32,719 nucleotides of DNA from Acidobacteriaceae bacterium (GTDB lineage: Bacteria > Acidobacteriota > Terriglobia > Terriglobales > Acidobacteriaceae), in NCBI GenBank assembly GCA_003132325.1, contig PKXK01000070.1:4767-37485 (forward strand), read 5' to 3'. Below the pieces are notes generated by a model. That model saw only the letters and a program-made list of their open reading frames with translations. It did no database searches and was not told the DNA's origin. Positions 7,293 to 15,026 of this stretch are shown piece by piece (the stretch's first letter is position 1; each line of letters starts with the position of its first letter). A program made the position numbers and the translations under genes.

Positions 7293-7979
7293 CTACTTTT
7301 TCTCGTCTCCCGCGCCTTCCATAATAACGGTCACGCGAATCGGGGTGGGGTGCACAACTTGGATCAGAGGATCGGGGACATAGGCCTGCGTCACAAAAGA
7401 AGCCCGCGTCATCACTCCGCTGACATCCACCGGATCGGTGATGGCGGCCTCCACCGCATCGACCCGGCGCCGAGGTCCGATAATCTGGATATTCGCCGGC
7501 TCGGCAATCACCCGCGCCACTCGCATGCCGCTCGCAAAACTCCCCGTCACACGCGGCCGAACCTCGACCACGCGGGTCGCACGATTGTCGAAGGAGAGGT
7601 GAAATTGACCCGGTATAATCTGCACCACTTGCACATCCTGCGGCACATGAATTTGCCGGCCGGTCAAATCGAAAGTCCGTTCCCCAGGCCGCACGCCGGC
7701 CAGGTCAATCTCAGTCCGCACATCCGCAACCCCCAGGCGATGAATTACACGCTCCGGCCCTCGTACCCGGATCTGCGCTTCGGTGAAGCTGGCGGAATCG
7801 ATCTCCAGATTGTCGGGAAGATTACGGAACTCGATCGCAACTTTCATCTCGACTTCGGCGATGGGATCGCGCGCCACCACCGTCCACAGGCCGATGGCGA
7901 GTAACAGGGAAACGACCTTGAGCCCGATATTGTGAACGAAAATACGCTGGAAAAAGCTGCGCTGCACAAAGCCCGGCAT
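7293..7979 (-). CDS. cdaR: YbbR-domain regulator CdaR
   Basis: A 228-residue membrane-anchored protein with YbbR-type domains. The first 45 residues contain a basic start and one transmembrane helix (VFHN-type lead, then LKVVSLLLAIGLWTVVA). The remainder is extracytoplasmic, with repeating beta-rich units containing patterns such as VEFRNLPDNLEI and VRVRGPERVIHRL, then a further unit ending in VTVIMEG. CdaR proteins modulate the diadenylate cyclase CdaA. The start at 7979 lies 2 nt after the cdaA stop (7982), so the two are coupled; an open frame continues further upstream only as a shadow of cdaA. The gene is followed by the heptamer hairpin and glmM. Confidence 0.9.
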   Translation of the reverse strand: MPGFVQRSFFQRIFVHNIGLKVVSLLLAIGLWTVVARDPIAEVEMKVAIEFRNLPDNLEIDSASFTEAQIRVRGPERVIHRLGVADVRTEIDLAGVRPGERTFDLTGRQIHVPQDVQVVQIIPGQFHLSFDNRATRVVEVRPRVTGSFASGMRVARVIAEPANIQIIGPRRRVDAVEAAITDPVDVSGVMTRASFVTQAYVPDPLIQVVHPTPIRVTVIMEGAGDEKK

Positions 7980-7981
7980 CG

Positions 7982-8854
7982 TCAGTCGTCCCTTCCTGCA
8001 TCTTGCCGGCGCGAGAGTTTCGACGAAAGTTGCGAACTGGCAGGCTCCTCGTCGGCTAAGCTCTCCTCCACCGGACTGGGCAGCGACGGCGCGGGCGCGT
8101 AACGGCGCAGCAGGTGGCTCAATCGCTCCCGCAGACGCTCGACCGTCAAATCGCGCTCGATGCTCCCGGCCACCGCCATGCTGATTGTGCCCGTCTCTTC
8201 CGAAATGATGACGGCGACCGCGTCGGTTTCTTCCGTGATCCCGATCCCGGCGCGATGCCGTGTGCCCAGTTGGGTGGATAGCACGGGGTTCATCGACAGC
8301 GGCAGAAAGCAAGCGGCAGCCGCGACGCGATCCCGCTGCACAATCACCGCGCCGTCATGCAAGGGAGCGCTCGGTCGAAACACCGTGGCCAGCAGGTCGT
8401 ACGACAGCCTGGCGTCGAGCGCCACGCCGCTTTCGATATAGGTGCGCAGCCCAATCTCGCGCTCGATCACGATCAGCGCGCCCGTCTGATTTTGCGAAAA
8501 AAGATTGGCCGCCAAAACAATGTCGTCGTAAACGTCGGCCACCGAACTCGAAGCCCGCATCAGTGAAACGCGGCTCCCAAGGTTGGCCAGTGCGTGCCGG
8601 ATCTCCGACTGGAACACGACGATCAGCGCAAAAACAACAAACGGCAGCAGCGTGCTCAGCAGCCAGTTCAGCGTCCGCAGTTCTCCCAGCCGCGCGAAAT
8701 AAAAGGCCAGCCCCAGCGTCGCCACTCCAACCAGCATCGGCGCCGCCCGCGTCCCCCGCACCAGCGACAGAAACTGGTAGATCAGGATCGCGACCAGCAC
8801 CACGTCCAGAATCGAAATGACCGAGATGTGCGACCAGATCAGCGACGGCGTCAC
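7982..8854 (-). CDS. cdaA: diadenylate cyclase CdaA
   Basis: Makes cyclic di-AMP from two ATP at the membrane. The 290 residues comprise three N-terminal transmembrane helices (about residues 11-31, 38-55 and 64-82), a short linker and the DisA_N/DAC catalytic domain (about 100-255). Both catalytic signatures are intact: DGA at 167-169 in APLHDGAVI, and RHR at 199-201 in GTRHRAGIG. The C-terminal tail (255-290) is Pro/Ser-rich and not conserved. It heads the coupled pair cdaA-cdaR, followed by glmM. XseA is encoded 74 bp upstream on the same strand, with an 8-bp stem hairpin between, so it may be a separate unit. Confidence 0.96.
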   Translation of the reverse strand: MTPSLIWSHISVISILDVVLVAILIYQFLSLVRGTRAAPMLVGVATLGLAFYFARLGELRTLNWLLSTLLPFVVFALIVVFQSEIRHALANLGSRVSLMRASSSVADVYDDIVLAANLFSQNQTGALIVIEREIGLRTYIESGVALDARLSYDLLATVFRPSAPLHDGAVIVQRDRVAAAACFLPLSMNPVLSTQLGTRHRAGIGITEETDAVAVIISEETGTISMAVAGSIERDLTVERLRERLSHLLRRYAPAPSLPSPVEESLADEEPASSQLSSKLSRRQDAGRDD

Positions 8855-8874
8855 GCCACCCTCATGTCGACTAT

Positions 8875-8893
8875 CGACTCAAACGTTGAGTCG
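8875..8893. repeat. 8-bp stem hairpin between xseA and cdaA
   Basis: Perfect palindrome CGACTCAA / TTGAGTCG with a 3-nt loop, 35 nt downstream of the xseA stop on the transcribed strand and 20 nt before cdaA. There is no T-run, so it is not a canonical terminator. The neighbouring bases (gtcgactatcgac) resemble the heptamer family. Confidence 0.6.
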
Positions 8894-8927
8894 AAAGTTG
8901 AATTGGCCTTCATTCTAATGCACGCAC

Positions 8928-10364
8928 CTAATGCAGATCGCCGGGTTCCGGTTCACCCGGTTCGCTGGCCGTCACGCGGGCGCGGACTCGTCCCCGAGCC
9001 AGGCGCGCCGACAACTCATCCCCAGCTTCGAGTCGCGCCGCATCTTTCACCAGCCGGCCTTTCGCGTCGAACACCAGCGCGTACCCCCGATTCAGAATTG
9101 CCACCGGCGAAAGCGCCTCCAGGCTCGCAGCGCGGCGATCCAGCGCCCCGCCGCTCTCCAGCAAACGCCTGCGTATAGCGGCAGCCAGGTTCGCAACTTG
9201 CGCCTCCAGCCCTTGCCGGACAGCCGCCAGACGGCGTCGCGCGTCATAATGGCGGACCGCCGAGGAAACATTCTCCGAACGCCGACGGCATCGCTCCAAA
9301 AGCTGCCGTTCCGCCTTTTCCAACCGGAAGCGCTGTTCATCCAGCTTCTGCTGTCGCCGGTGGATGCCGTCCATCATGCGCGCAAACGCTCCGTGCTGTG
9401 CCCGCTCGGTCAGGTACTGACGCGCCATCAGCAACCGGTAACGCACCGCATGCTCCAATCGCCGGTACAAGTCTTCGGCCTGCGCTTCAATTTCCTGCCG
9501 CGATCGGATCACCAATTCCGCCGCCGCTGAAGGCGTAGGCGCCCGCAGATCGGCGACAAAATCCACGATCGTGAAATCCGTCTCGTGCCCAATCGCCGAA
9601 ATCACCGGGATCTTTGATTCCGCGACCGCCCGAGCCAGGCCCTCGTGATTGAAGCAGGCCAAGTCTTCGGCCGAGCCTCCGCCGCGAGCAATAATAATGA
9701 CTTCGACTGTGCGACTGCCCCGCAAGTCCGGATGCCGCGGTTCCGAATGAAAGTGCGAATGAAAGTACCGCAGCCCGGCCATCACTTCGCCCGCCGCCGA
9801 GTCTCCCTGCACCTGCGCCGGATAGATCAGCACATTCGCCGAGTGATGCCGCCGCGCCAGAACGTTCAGGATGTCGCGCAGCGCCGCCCCCTGCGGCGAA
9901 GTAATAATGCCAATTCGTTGCGGCAACGGCGGAATCGCCTTCTTTCGCGCGGCTTCGAACAGTCCCTCCGCCTGCAATCGTGCCTTCAATTGTTCGAACG
10001 CCAACTGCAGAGCGCCCGCGCCCTTAGGCTCCATGAATTCAGCGGAGATTTGCAGCTCCCCGCGCTCTTCATACACGGTGATGCGCCCGCGAACCGTAAC
10101 GTGCAATCCGTTCTCCGGCCGAAACCGCAGCAGCTTCGCGGAAGATCGAAACATCACCACGCGAATCTGCGCACTCTCTTCCTTCAGGGTGAAATACAGG
10201 TGGCCGGAATCGGGATTACGTAGGTTCGAAATTTCCCCTTCCACCCAGCAATCCGAATACTCGCGCTCGATGTGCGAGCGAACCGCCGAGACCAGCGCCC
10301 GCACCGTCCACACGCGCCGCTCCGCAGGACGAAACTGGAACCCGAGTTGGTCGGTCGCGTCCAT
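8928..10364 (-). CDS. xseA: exodeoxyribonuclease VII large subunit
   Basis: Large subunit of the ATP-independent single-strand-specific exonuclease that degrades ssDNA to oligonucleotides in repair. From the Met at 10364 (MDATDQLGFQF) it has 478 residues, near the family norm. An N-terminal OB-fold (about residues 15-115) carries the typical WVEGEISNLRNPDSGHLYF. The catalytic domain carries GIITSPQGAALRDILNVL, then ARGGGSAEDLACFNHE and ISAIGHETDFTIVDFVADLRAPTPSAAAE, followed by the long coiled-coil region and a C-terminal segment ending in NRGYAL. An in-frame extension to 10475 is possible but not conserved-looking. No small subunit (xseB) is visible next to it, so it must be elsewhere. Confidence 0.96.
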   Translation of the reverse strand: MDATDQLGFQFRPAERRVWTVRALVSAVRSHIEREYSDCWVEGEISNLRNPDSGHLYFTLKEESAQIRVVMFRSSAKLLRFRPENGLHVTVRGRITVYEERGELQISAEFMEPKGAGALQLAFEQLKARLQAEGLFEAARKKAIPPLPQRIGIITSPQGAALRDILNVLARRHHSANVLIYPAQVQGDSAAGEVMAGLRYFHSHFHSEPRHPDLRGSRTVEVIIIARGGGSAEDLACFNHEGLARAVAESKIPVISAIGHETDFTIVDFVADLRAPTPSAAAELVIRSRQEIEAQAEDLYRRLEHAVRYRLLMARQYLTERAQHGAFARMMDGIHRRQQKLDEQRFRLEKAERQLLERCRRRSENVSSAVRHYDARRRLAAVRQGLEAQVANLAAAIRRRLLESGGALDRRAASLEALSPVAILNRGYALVFDAKGRLVKDAARLEAGDELSARLARGRVRARVTASEPGEPEPGDLH

Positions 10365-10550
10365 GAATGCCAAGTTATGAAGCTTCAGTTTACCTTGTGG
10401 CGTAAGTCTATATTGAGATGCCCATGCGTTTGTCGATTTCCGGCTTCGATAAGGGGTCGAATTCTCGTCGCGCAAACTTTTTCTTCAGGGGAGACATTGC
10501 GGAGTGACTTTGGTGCATCGTTCGATGCGCCCGTTTCGATCATTTTTCTC

Positions 10551-10579
10551 TTGACTTCGTTCTGCGTTGACTCTATACA
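10551..10579 (+). promoter_or_regulatory. sigma70-type promoter of the 14-codon unit
   Basis: TTGACT (10551-10556) and TATACA (10574-10579) are separated by exactly 17 bp, close to the vegetative consensus. The predicted start is near 10586, leaving a leader of about 59 nt before the small reading frame at 10645. No other plus-strand gene lies downstream before the terminator. Confidence 0.75.
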
Positions 10580-10644
10580 TTCAAACAGTTGCAACAAAAT
10601 ACCGTTGCGAAATTCCATGAAGAATGGAAAGGGAGAATAGATCC

Positions 10645-10689
10645 ATGGCAACCAAAAAGAAAGCAAAGAAGAAAGCCAAGAAGCACTAG
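10645..10689 (+). CDS. 14-residue Lys/Ala micropeptide
   Basis: A reading frame too short for normal gene callers: MATKKKAKKKAKKH followed by TAG. It has nine lysines, no acidic residues and a histone-tail-like K/A pattern. A purine-rich ribosome binding site (AAAGGGAG at about 10628-10635) precedes the ATG. A vegetative-type promoter lies at 10551-10579 and an intrinsic terminator at 10714-10745, so the whole transcript would be about 160 nt. I do not recognise a named family. It could be a nucleic-acid-binding micropeptide or only an open frame inside a small RNA. It lies between xseA and the helicase gene, both on the other strand, so it is not read-through from a neighbour. Confidence 0.6.
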   Translation: MATKKKAKKKAKKH

Positions 10690-10713
10690 GCAACCCGCAA
10701 CAGGCAACGACCA

Positions 10714-10745
10714 AGGGGACGCGATGAGCGTCCCCTAAGTTTTTT
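10714..10745 (+). terminator. Rho-independent terminator
   Basis: A 9-bp GC-rich stem, AGGGGACGC / GCGTCCCCT, with a 5-nt loop, followed after taag by TTTTTT (10740-10745). It lies 25 nt after the 14-codon frame and is the cleanest intrinsic terminator in the window. Confidence 0.8.
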
Positions 10746-10778
10746 GCGGCGCTTTTCTGCCGGGAAGACGCACTAACC

Positions 10779-10803
10779 GTAGAGACGGGGCTTGCCCCGT
10801 CTC
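10779..10803. repeat. GACGGGGC/GCCCCGTC palindrome
   Basis: 10-bp perfect stem GAGACGGGGC / GCCCCGTCTC (10782-10791 and 10794-10803), preceded by gta. The same core recurs at 27293-27310. Confidence 0.75.
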
Positions 10804-10826
10804 AGACTGCCGATCAACCGCGGTTT

Positions 10827-10900
10827 TTAGGTTTTTGGCAAGGCACGGCTTCAGCCGTGCCGTCAAAAGCCAATAAAGACGGGGGCTTTAGCCCCTGAGG
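10827..10900 (+). repeat. two-hairpin dispersed repeat, copy D
   Basis: First stem GGCACGGCT/AGCCGTGCC (10842-10850, 10853-10861), about 19 nt of linker, then second stem GGGGCT/AGCCCC (10882-10887, 10890-10895). It has the same layout as copies A, B and C, with changed but self-complementary stem sequences. It lies 46 nt beyond the helicase stop on that gene's strand. Confidence 0.75.
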
Positions 10901-10941
10901 GTCCCGGCAGTCTATCCCCTGAGTGCATTACGAGATCGCTT

Positions 10942-13900
10942 CTAGTTCACGCGCGACGCCGATTTCTTCTGCGGACCCGCAACCACTTTCTCCGTCGCCG
11001 GACAAAGATTGCGATAGGGACAAAACGCGCAATGATACTGGGGATTCGGCGAAAACTCTCCCTGCGCGATTCCCTCCGCCACTTTCCGCACCCGCAATTT
11101 CGCCGCTTCCAACTCGCCGTCATTCCGCGTGGTGCAAACCGCCGTATTGTTTTCGAGGTTATAAAAGATCAAGCGGTCGGCGCGCTTTCCAAACGCCTCC
11201 CTCGCCGCCAGCGCATACAACGAAAGTTGCAGGCTCTCATCGGCATCCTCCTGTGACTTCGGCTTGCCCGTCTTGTAGTCCACGATGGCAACCGTCTCCG
11301 CCCCCGTGCGGTCGATACGATCCACGCGTCCAGCCAACTTCGCCGATCCCACTTGCAGTTCAAATCTGCGCTCGGTCTCCAGCACCTCGGGCAGCGGAGC
11401 ATTGCGCGCGCCGTCGAAGAACTGCCGCAACTGCTCCATACCCTGCCGCAGGTACAACTCATACTGATAGCGGTCGGCAATGCCCGCCGAAGCCAAGGCC
11501 GACCGGAACTGTTCAAGCAAATCGTCGTCGCCGATTTCCCGTTGATAGCGCAGCGCGTCGTAGAAGGTACGCAACACTCCGTGCATGGCCGCTCCGTAGT
11601 GCAGTGAGGCGGAGACGTCGCGGGGCAGGTTCCACTCTCGCTCGAGCTTGAAGCGCAGCGGACACTCTTCATAGATCTCAATCGCCGACGCGCTCAGTCC
11701 GGTAACAAAGTTCGCCGAAGGCTCCATGAGCAGCCACCCAGCTACGTTCGATTGCTGCAAGGCGATTCTCTGTTCTTCTTCCGCAAACAAGGTATCCTGC
11801 ACGGCCGCCGCTGAACGCGTGAACCAGAACTTCCGGTAAGCAGGATGAACCATGAACTCGCGCAAAAATTGCGTGGGCTTCGGATCTTTCTTGCCCCTCC
11901 CCTGGTGCGCATAAATCGCCAGCGTGTCCTTGGCGCGCGTCATGGCCACGTAGAAAAGGCGCCGCTCTTCTTCTTCGTGCAGCGTTTTGTCGTCGCGCGC
12001 GCGTGTGTCAGAAGGCGTGTCGAAAGAAGAAGCGTTCGACCAGCGCAGCTCCGCCGGAAACGCAACCAGCGGCTCCCGGTAGGCCATTGGGAACCAGGCT
12101 GAAGAACCGCGAAAGATGGCGACGTGACGGAACTCAAGCCCCTTGGCGGCATGCGCGGTCAAAAGCTGCACCGCGTCGTCCGCACTGCGCGGCAGCGCGA
12201 TCGTGCCTTTCGCCTGTACAAAATAATCGAGGTACTCGAGAAATTCGGAAGGGCTCCCAGTTTCGGCGATGGCTTTCTTGTGCCACGCTTCCACAAACTT
12301 CAGAAACGCACCGGCCAGCGCCGACCGCTCCAGCCCAAAATGGCGGATCACAAGCTTCACCGCATCGTCCGCGCGAACTCCGTCCTTCCTCACTTCCCCG
12401 TGCACCTTCTCGACACTTTCCAGCACCGCCGCGCCCTTCGGCAATCGTCCCAGCACCGTGCGCAGATCGAGTTCCTGACGCCGCACGGCCCTCATCGCCG
12501 CCCGCAATTCCACTGGGTCGATGCCGAACTGGGGCAGCGCCGCCACGCGAAACAGGCTGGCAGCATCATTCGGAGACACCGCCGCGGTCAGGCAAGCCAC
12601 CACGTCGCGGACCTCGGCCGTGTCGAGCACGTCCAGTCCTTCGATGGAGAATGGAATGCCCCGCTCGGCAAGTTCATGAACCAGTTCATCGCGATGGCGG
12701 TGCTGGCGATACAGCACGGCAAAATCGCTCCACGCACAGCGCTGGTCTTTATCCTTATCCTTACGCTTCTTCTGGATGCGCCGAGCCAGGTCGGCGGCCT
12801 CCACTTCTTTATCTCTCCAAGTAACAATCTCGACCGGCGGCGCGGCCGCGGTCTCGCCTCGCTGCTTCGCCTCCTCGTCGCGCAGCGATTCCAGAGGAGT
12901 CCGTTGGTAGGAAATTGAGATCTCCTTGTGCGAGAGCGCTTGCCCGAATACCGGAGGATTGTCGTTCACCATGCCAAAAGCGCATCGCAGAATCGGCAAG
13001 AGCGAACGCCGATTCTTCCCCAGCACAACGACTCGCGCCGAGGGAAAATTCCTCGCGAACAGCGTGAACGCCTCGCTCGACGCGCCGCGAAACTGATAGA
13101 TCGCCTGATCCGGATCGCCCACCGCAAAAACGTTCGCCGCCGAACTGGCAAGTAGCGAGAGAATTTCAACCTGGGCAAAATTCGCGTCCTGAAATTCATC
13201 GACCAGCACGAAGCGCGTACGGAGCCGTTCTTCCTCGAGCAACGTGGGATCGTCCTTCAGCAACCGATGGGCCTTGGCGATCATGTGACCGAAGGTGCCC
13301 AGGTTTTTCTCCCGAAGCATATTTTCCACGGTAGCGAAAACGCGAGCGATTTCCTGGCAGCGTTCGAGAATCTCGCGTTCTTCCAAATCCGCCTGATTTT
13401 TCGACTTGGCAACGCGAGGCAAAGGGATCTCGCCGCGCTCAAGACGCTCGACATAGCGCGCATATTCTTCGGGACCGACCAGTTCGTCCTGGCAACGGCG
13501 CATGAAATCGAGCAGGCTGTCGAGGAACTGTCCGACGTTGGCGGCGCGCACAAAGTGCTTCAGGCGCAGATCGCGAATACGCCGGCGCAAAAACACCCGC
13601 AGATCTTTATCGTCGAGCACGCCAAAACCAGCGCCGCGACGCTGCAGCAATCCGTAACACCAGGCGTGGAACGTGCAGGCCTGCAAGCCGTCGATGGCGG
13701 TGCCCTTCAATTCTCCCTGCACGCGCGCCAGCATCTCCGCGGCCGAATTATCGGTATAGGTGAGGGCAAGAATTTCGTCAGGGCGGGCGTGGCCTTCGCG
13801 AATCAGATTGGCCACGCGCTGCGTGAGCACGGTAGTCTTCCCGGTGCCAGCGCCGGCGATCACCAGCATCGGGCCATCCAGATGTTCGATGGCTTGCCGC

Positions 13901-13950
13901 TGCCGCTCATCGGGAATGATCTTCGTCGCAGGTAAAACAGTGGACGCCAC
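10942..13950 (-). CDS. UvrD-type helicase fused to RecB-type nuclease
   Basis: A 1002-residue superfamily 1A DNA helicase with a C-terminal PD-(D/E)XK nuclease, likely a DNA repair/end-processing enzyme. The helicase motifs are complete: Q-motif DERQRQAIEH (14-23), Walker A GAGTGKTT (33-40), motif II VLVDEFQDA, motif III VGDPDQAIYQFRGA, motif V LLTAHAAKGLEFRHV and motif VI RRLFYVAMTRAKD. The nuclease shows GRVDRID and IVDYKTGK (RecB-like). One cysteine (YEECPLRF) plus the C-terminal cluster CAFCPYRNLC suggests the AddB/Cas4-type iron-sulfur cluster. The GTG start at 13950 is used because no ATG precedes motif I. There is no AddB or RecC-like partner nearby. I leave the symbol blank because UvrD, PcrA and AddA names do not fit cleanly. 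Confidence 0.93.
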   Translation of the reverse strand: MASTVLPATKIIPDERQRQAIEHLDGPMLVIAGAGTGKTTVLTQRVANLIREGHARPDEILALTYTDNSAAEMLARVQGELKGTAIDGLQACTFHAWCYGLLQRRGAGFGVLDDKDLRVFLRRRIRDLRLKHFVRAANVGQFLDSLLDFMRRCQDELVGPEEYARYVERLERGEIPLPRVAKSKNQADLEEREILERCQEIARVFATVENMLREKNLGTFGHMIAKAHRLLKDDPTLLEEERLRTRFVLVDEFQDANFAQVEILSLLASSAANVFAVGDPDQAIYQFRGASSEAFTLFARNFPSARVVVLGKNRRSLLPILRCAFGMVNDNPPVFGQALSHKEISISYQRTPLESLRDEEAKQRGETAAAPPVEIVTWRDKEVEAADLARRIQKKRKDKDKDQRCAWSDFAVLYRQHRHRDELVHELAERGIPFSIEGLDVLDTAEVRDVVACLTAAVSPNDAASLFRVAALPQFGIDPVELRAAMRAVRRQELDLRTVLGRLPKGAAVLESVEKVHGEVRKDGVRADDAVKLVIRHFGLERSALAGAFLKFVEAWHKKAIAETGSPSEFLEYLDYFVQAKGTIALPRSADDAVQLLTAHAAKGLEFRHVAIFRGSSAWFPMAYREPLVAFPAELRWSNASSFDTPSDTRARDDKTLHEEEERRLFYVAMTRAKDTLAIYAHQGRGKKDPKPTQFLREFMVHPAYRKFWFTRSAAAVQDTLFAEEEQRIALQQSNVAGWLLMEPSANFVTGLSASAIEIYEECPLRFKLEREWNLPRDVSASLHYGAAMHGVLRTFYDALRYQREIGDDDLLEQFRSALASAGIADRYQYELYLRQGMEQLRQFFDGARNAPLPEVLETERRFELQVGSAKLAGRVDRIDRTGAETVAIVDYKTGKPKSQEDADESLQLSLYALAAREAFGKRADRLIFYNLENNTAVCTTRNDGELEAAKLRVRKVAEGIAQGEFSPNPQYHCAFCPYRNLCPATEKVVAGPQKKSASRVN

Positions 13951-14020
13951 TTGAGATCTCTAGCCGGAGAATATCAGAGGTGGTTGTGGAAGGCTGTGCG
14001 CAAGCTGGCGAAAAACCCGG

Positions 14021-14073
14021 CTTCGTCGTCCGGCGCCCGTCGTCCGGCTTCGTCGTCCGGCTTCGTCGTCCGG
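14021..14073 (+). repeat. 13-bp tandem repeat
   Basis: About four units of cttcgtcgtccgg (14021-14033, a 14-nt variant at 14034-14047, 14048-14060, 14061-14073) run straight into repeat copy B. It lies upstream of the helicase start, in a 210-bp gap with no gene. Confidence 0.8.
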
Positions 14074-14143
14074 CTTCGTATCAGGGCATCGCTTTAGCGA
14101 TGCCGCAATTCTTCGAAATCCGATGCCCCTTTTGGGGCTGGCG
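14074..14143 (+). repeat. two-hairpin dispersed repeat, copy B
   Basis: First stem GGCATCGCT/AGCGATGCC (14085-14093, 14096-14104), 20 nt of linker, then second stem GCCCC/GGGGC (14125-14129, 14134-14138). The first stem and its lead share 30 identical bases with copy A. It ends 18 nt from the rsmE stop codon. Confidence 0.85.
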
Positions 14144-14160
14144 GTCAGCCGATTCGGGAA

Positions 14161-14895
14161 TCACCGCAGCGCTTCAAGAGCAATTGCCGTGGCGACAATC
14201 GCCGCGGTTTCCGCTCGCAGTATCGTCTCGCCGAGCGACGCCGCTACCCATCCCGATTCGTAAAACCAGCCTAGTTCCCCGTCGGCCCATCCGCCTTCGG
14301 GGCCAATGGCAAGGACCACCTCGGTTGGTCTGGATCGCAAGACTGCTCCCAGCCGAGTCTCCTCTTCGGATTCCGCAAGAACGACGCGGGTCAGCAGGTC
14401 CTCAGGCAGAGCACCGTCAAGCTCTTTCAACTTGACCGGAGCCGCAATCTCCGGCGGCGCCAACCGTCGCGACTGTTCGGCCGCCTGACGAACGATCCGC
14501 TGCCACCGTTCGTGGCGCTTCACGGCGGCGGTGGCGAGATGAACATCCGTCCGGCGAGCGATGACCGGAATGATGCGAGCGACCCCGATCTCCGTGCACT
14601 TCTCGATCGCCCACTCCATGCGGTCAAACTTGAAAATGGCAAGCGCCAGCGTAATCTTCGGAGCGCCCGCCGGCTTGGACCTCAGCCGATGGAGCGGCTT
14701 CGTGTCGAGCGCGAAATCGACACGGTCGTTCGAGATAAACGTGATCGTCCCGCGCCGAACCTCATCCCCGGTTGCAATGTCGAACTCCTGCCCGACTTCA
14801 GCACGAAGCACGCGGGCAAGGTGAGCAGCGTGCTCGCCCACCAAAGCGGCGGTTGTTCCGCTAACCTCGTCGGCGATCCAGCGGCGGCGCGTCAT
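14161..14895 (-). CDS. rsmE: 16S rRNA m3U1498 methyltransferase RsmE
   Basis: SPOUT-family methyltransferase that methylates N3 of U1498 in 16S rRNA. From the Met at 14895 (MTRRRWIADEV) the protein has 244 residues, the usual size. The N-terminal PUA-like domain (1-72) contains HLARVLRAEVGQEF. The C-terminal trefoil-knot domain carries KCTEIGVARIIPV, then VLAIGPEGGWADGE and a closing LGETILRAETAAI, all family signatures for S-adenosylmethionine binding. A longer frame to 14979 exists only because the flanking inverted repeat is open, so the short start is preferred. It follows dnaJ on the same strand, as in many bacteria, separated by a 27-bp-arm inverted repeat. Confidence 0.96.
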   Translation of the reverse strand: MTRRRWIADEVSGTTAALVGEHAAHLARVLRAEVGQEFDIATGDEVRRGTITFISNDRVDFALDTKPLHRLRSKPAGAPKITLALAIFKFDRMEWAIEKCTEIGVARIIPVIARRTDVHLATAAVKRHERWQRIVRQAAEQSRRLAPPEIAAPVKLKELDGALPEDLLTRVVLAESEEETRLGAVLRSRPTEVVLAIGPEGGWADGELGWFYESGWVAASLGETILRAETAAIVATAIALEALR

Positions 14896-14905
14896 GGATT
14901 GGTTA

Positions 14906-15026
14906 CGTAGGGACAGCCGCCCTCGGCTGTCCGGGCGAGCGTAGCTCGCCGGGGTTTCGCCCTTCGTTGCAACTAACACTTGGCGGGGCTGCGCCCGCTG
15001 GACAGCCGAGGGCGGCTGTCCCTACG
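14906..15026. repeat. 27-bp perfect inverted repeat, rsmE-dnaJ gap
   Basis: The arms at 14906-14932 and 15000-15026 are exact reverse complements. Each arm is itself a palindrome (GGACAGCCG / CGGCTGTCC type) of the family seen at 1361 and 24744. A further hairpin, GGCGAGC-GTA-GCTCGCC (14934-14950), lies inside. The dnaJ stop codon (15022-15024) falls within the right arm. Confidence 0.9.
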
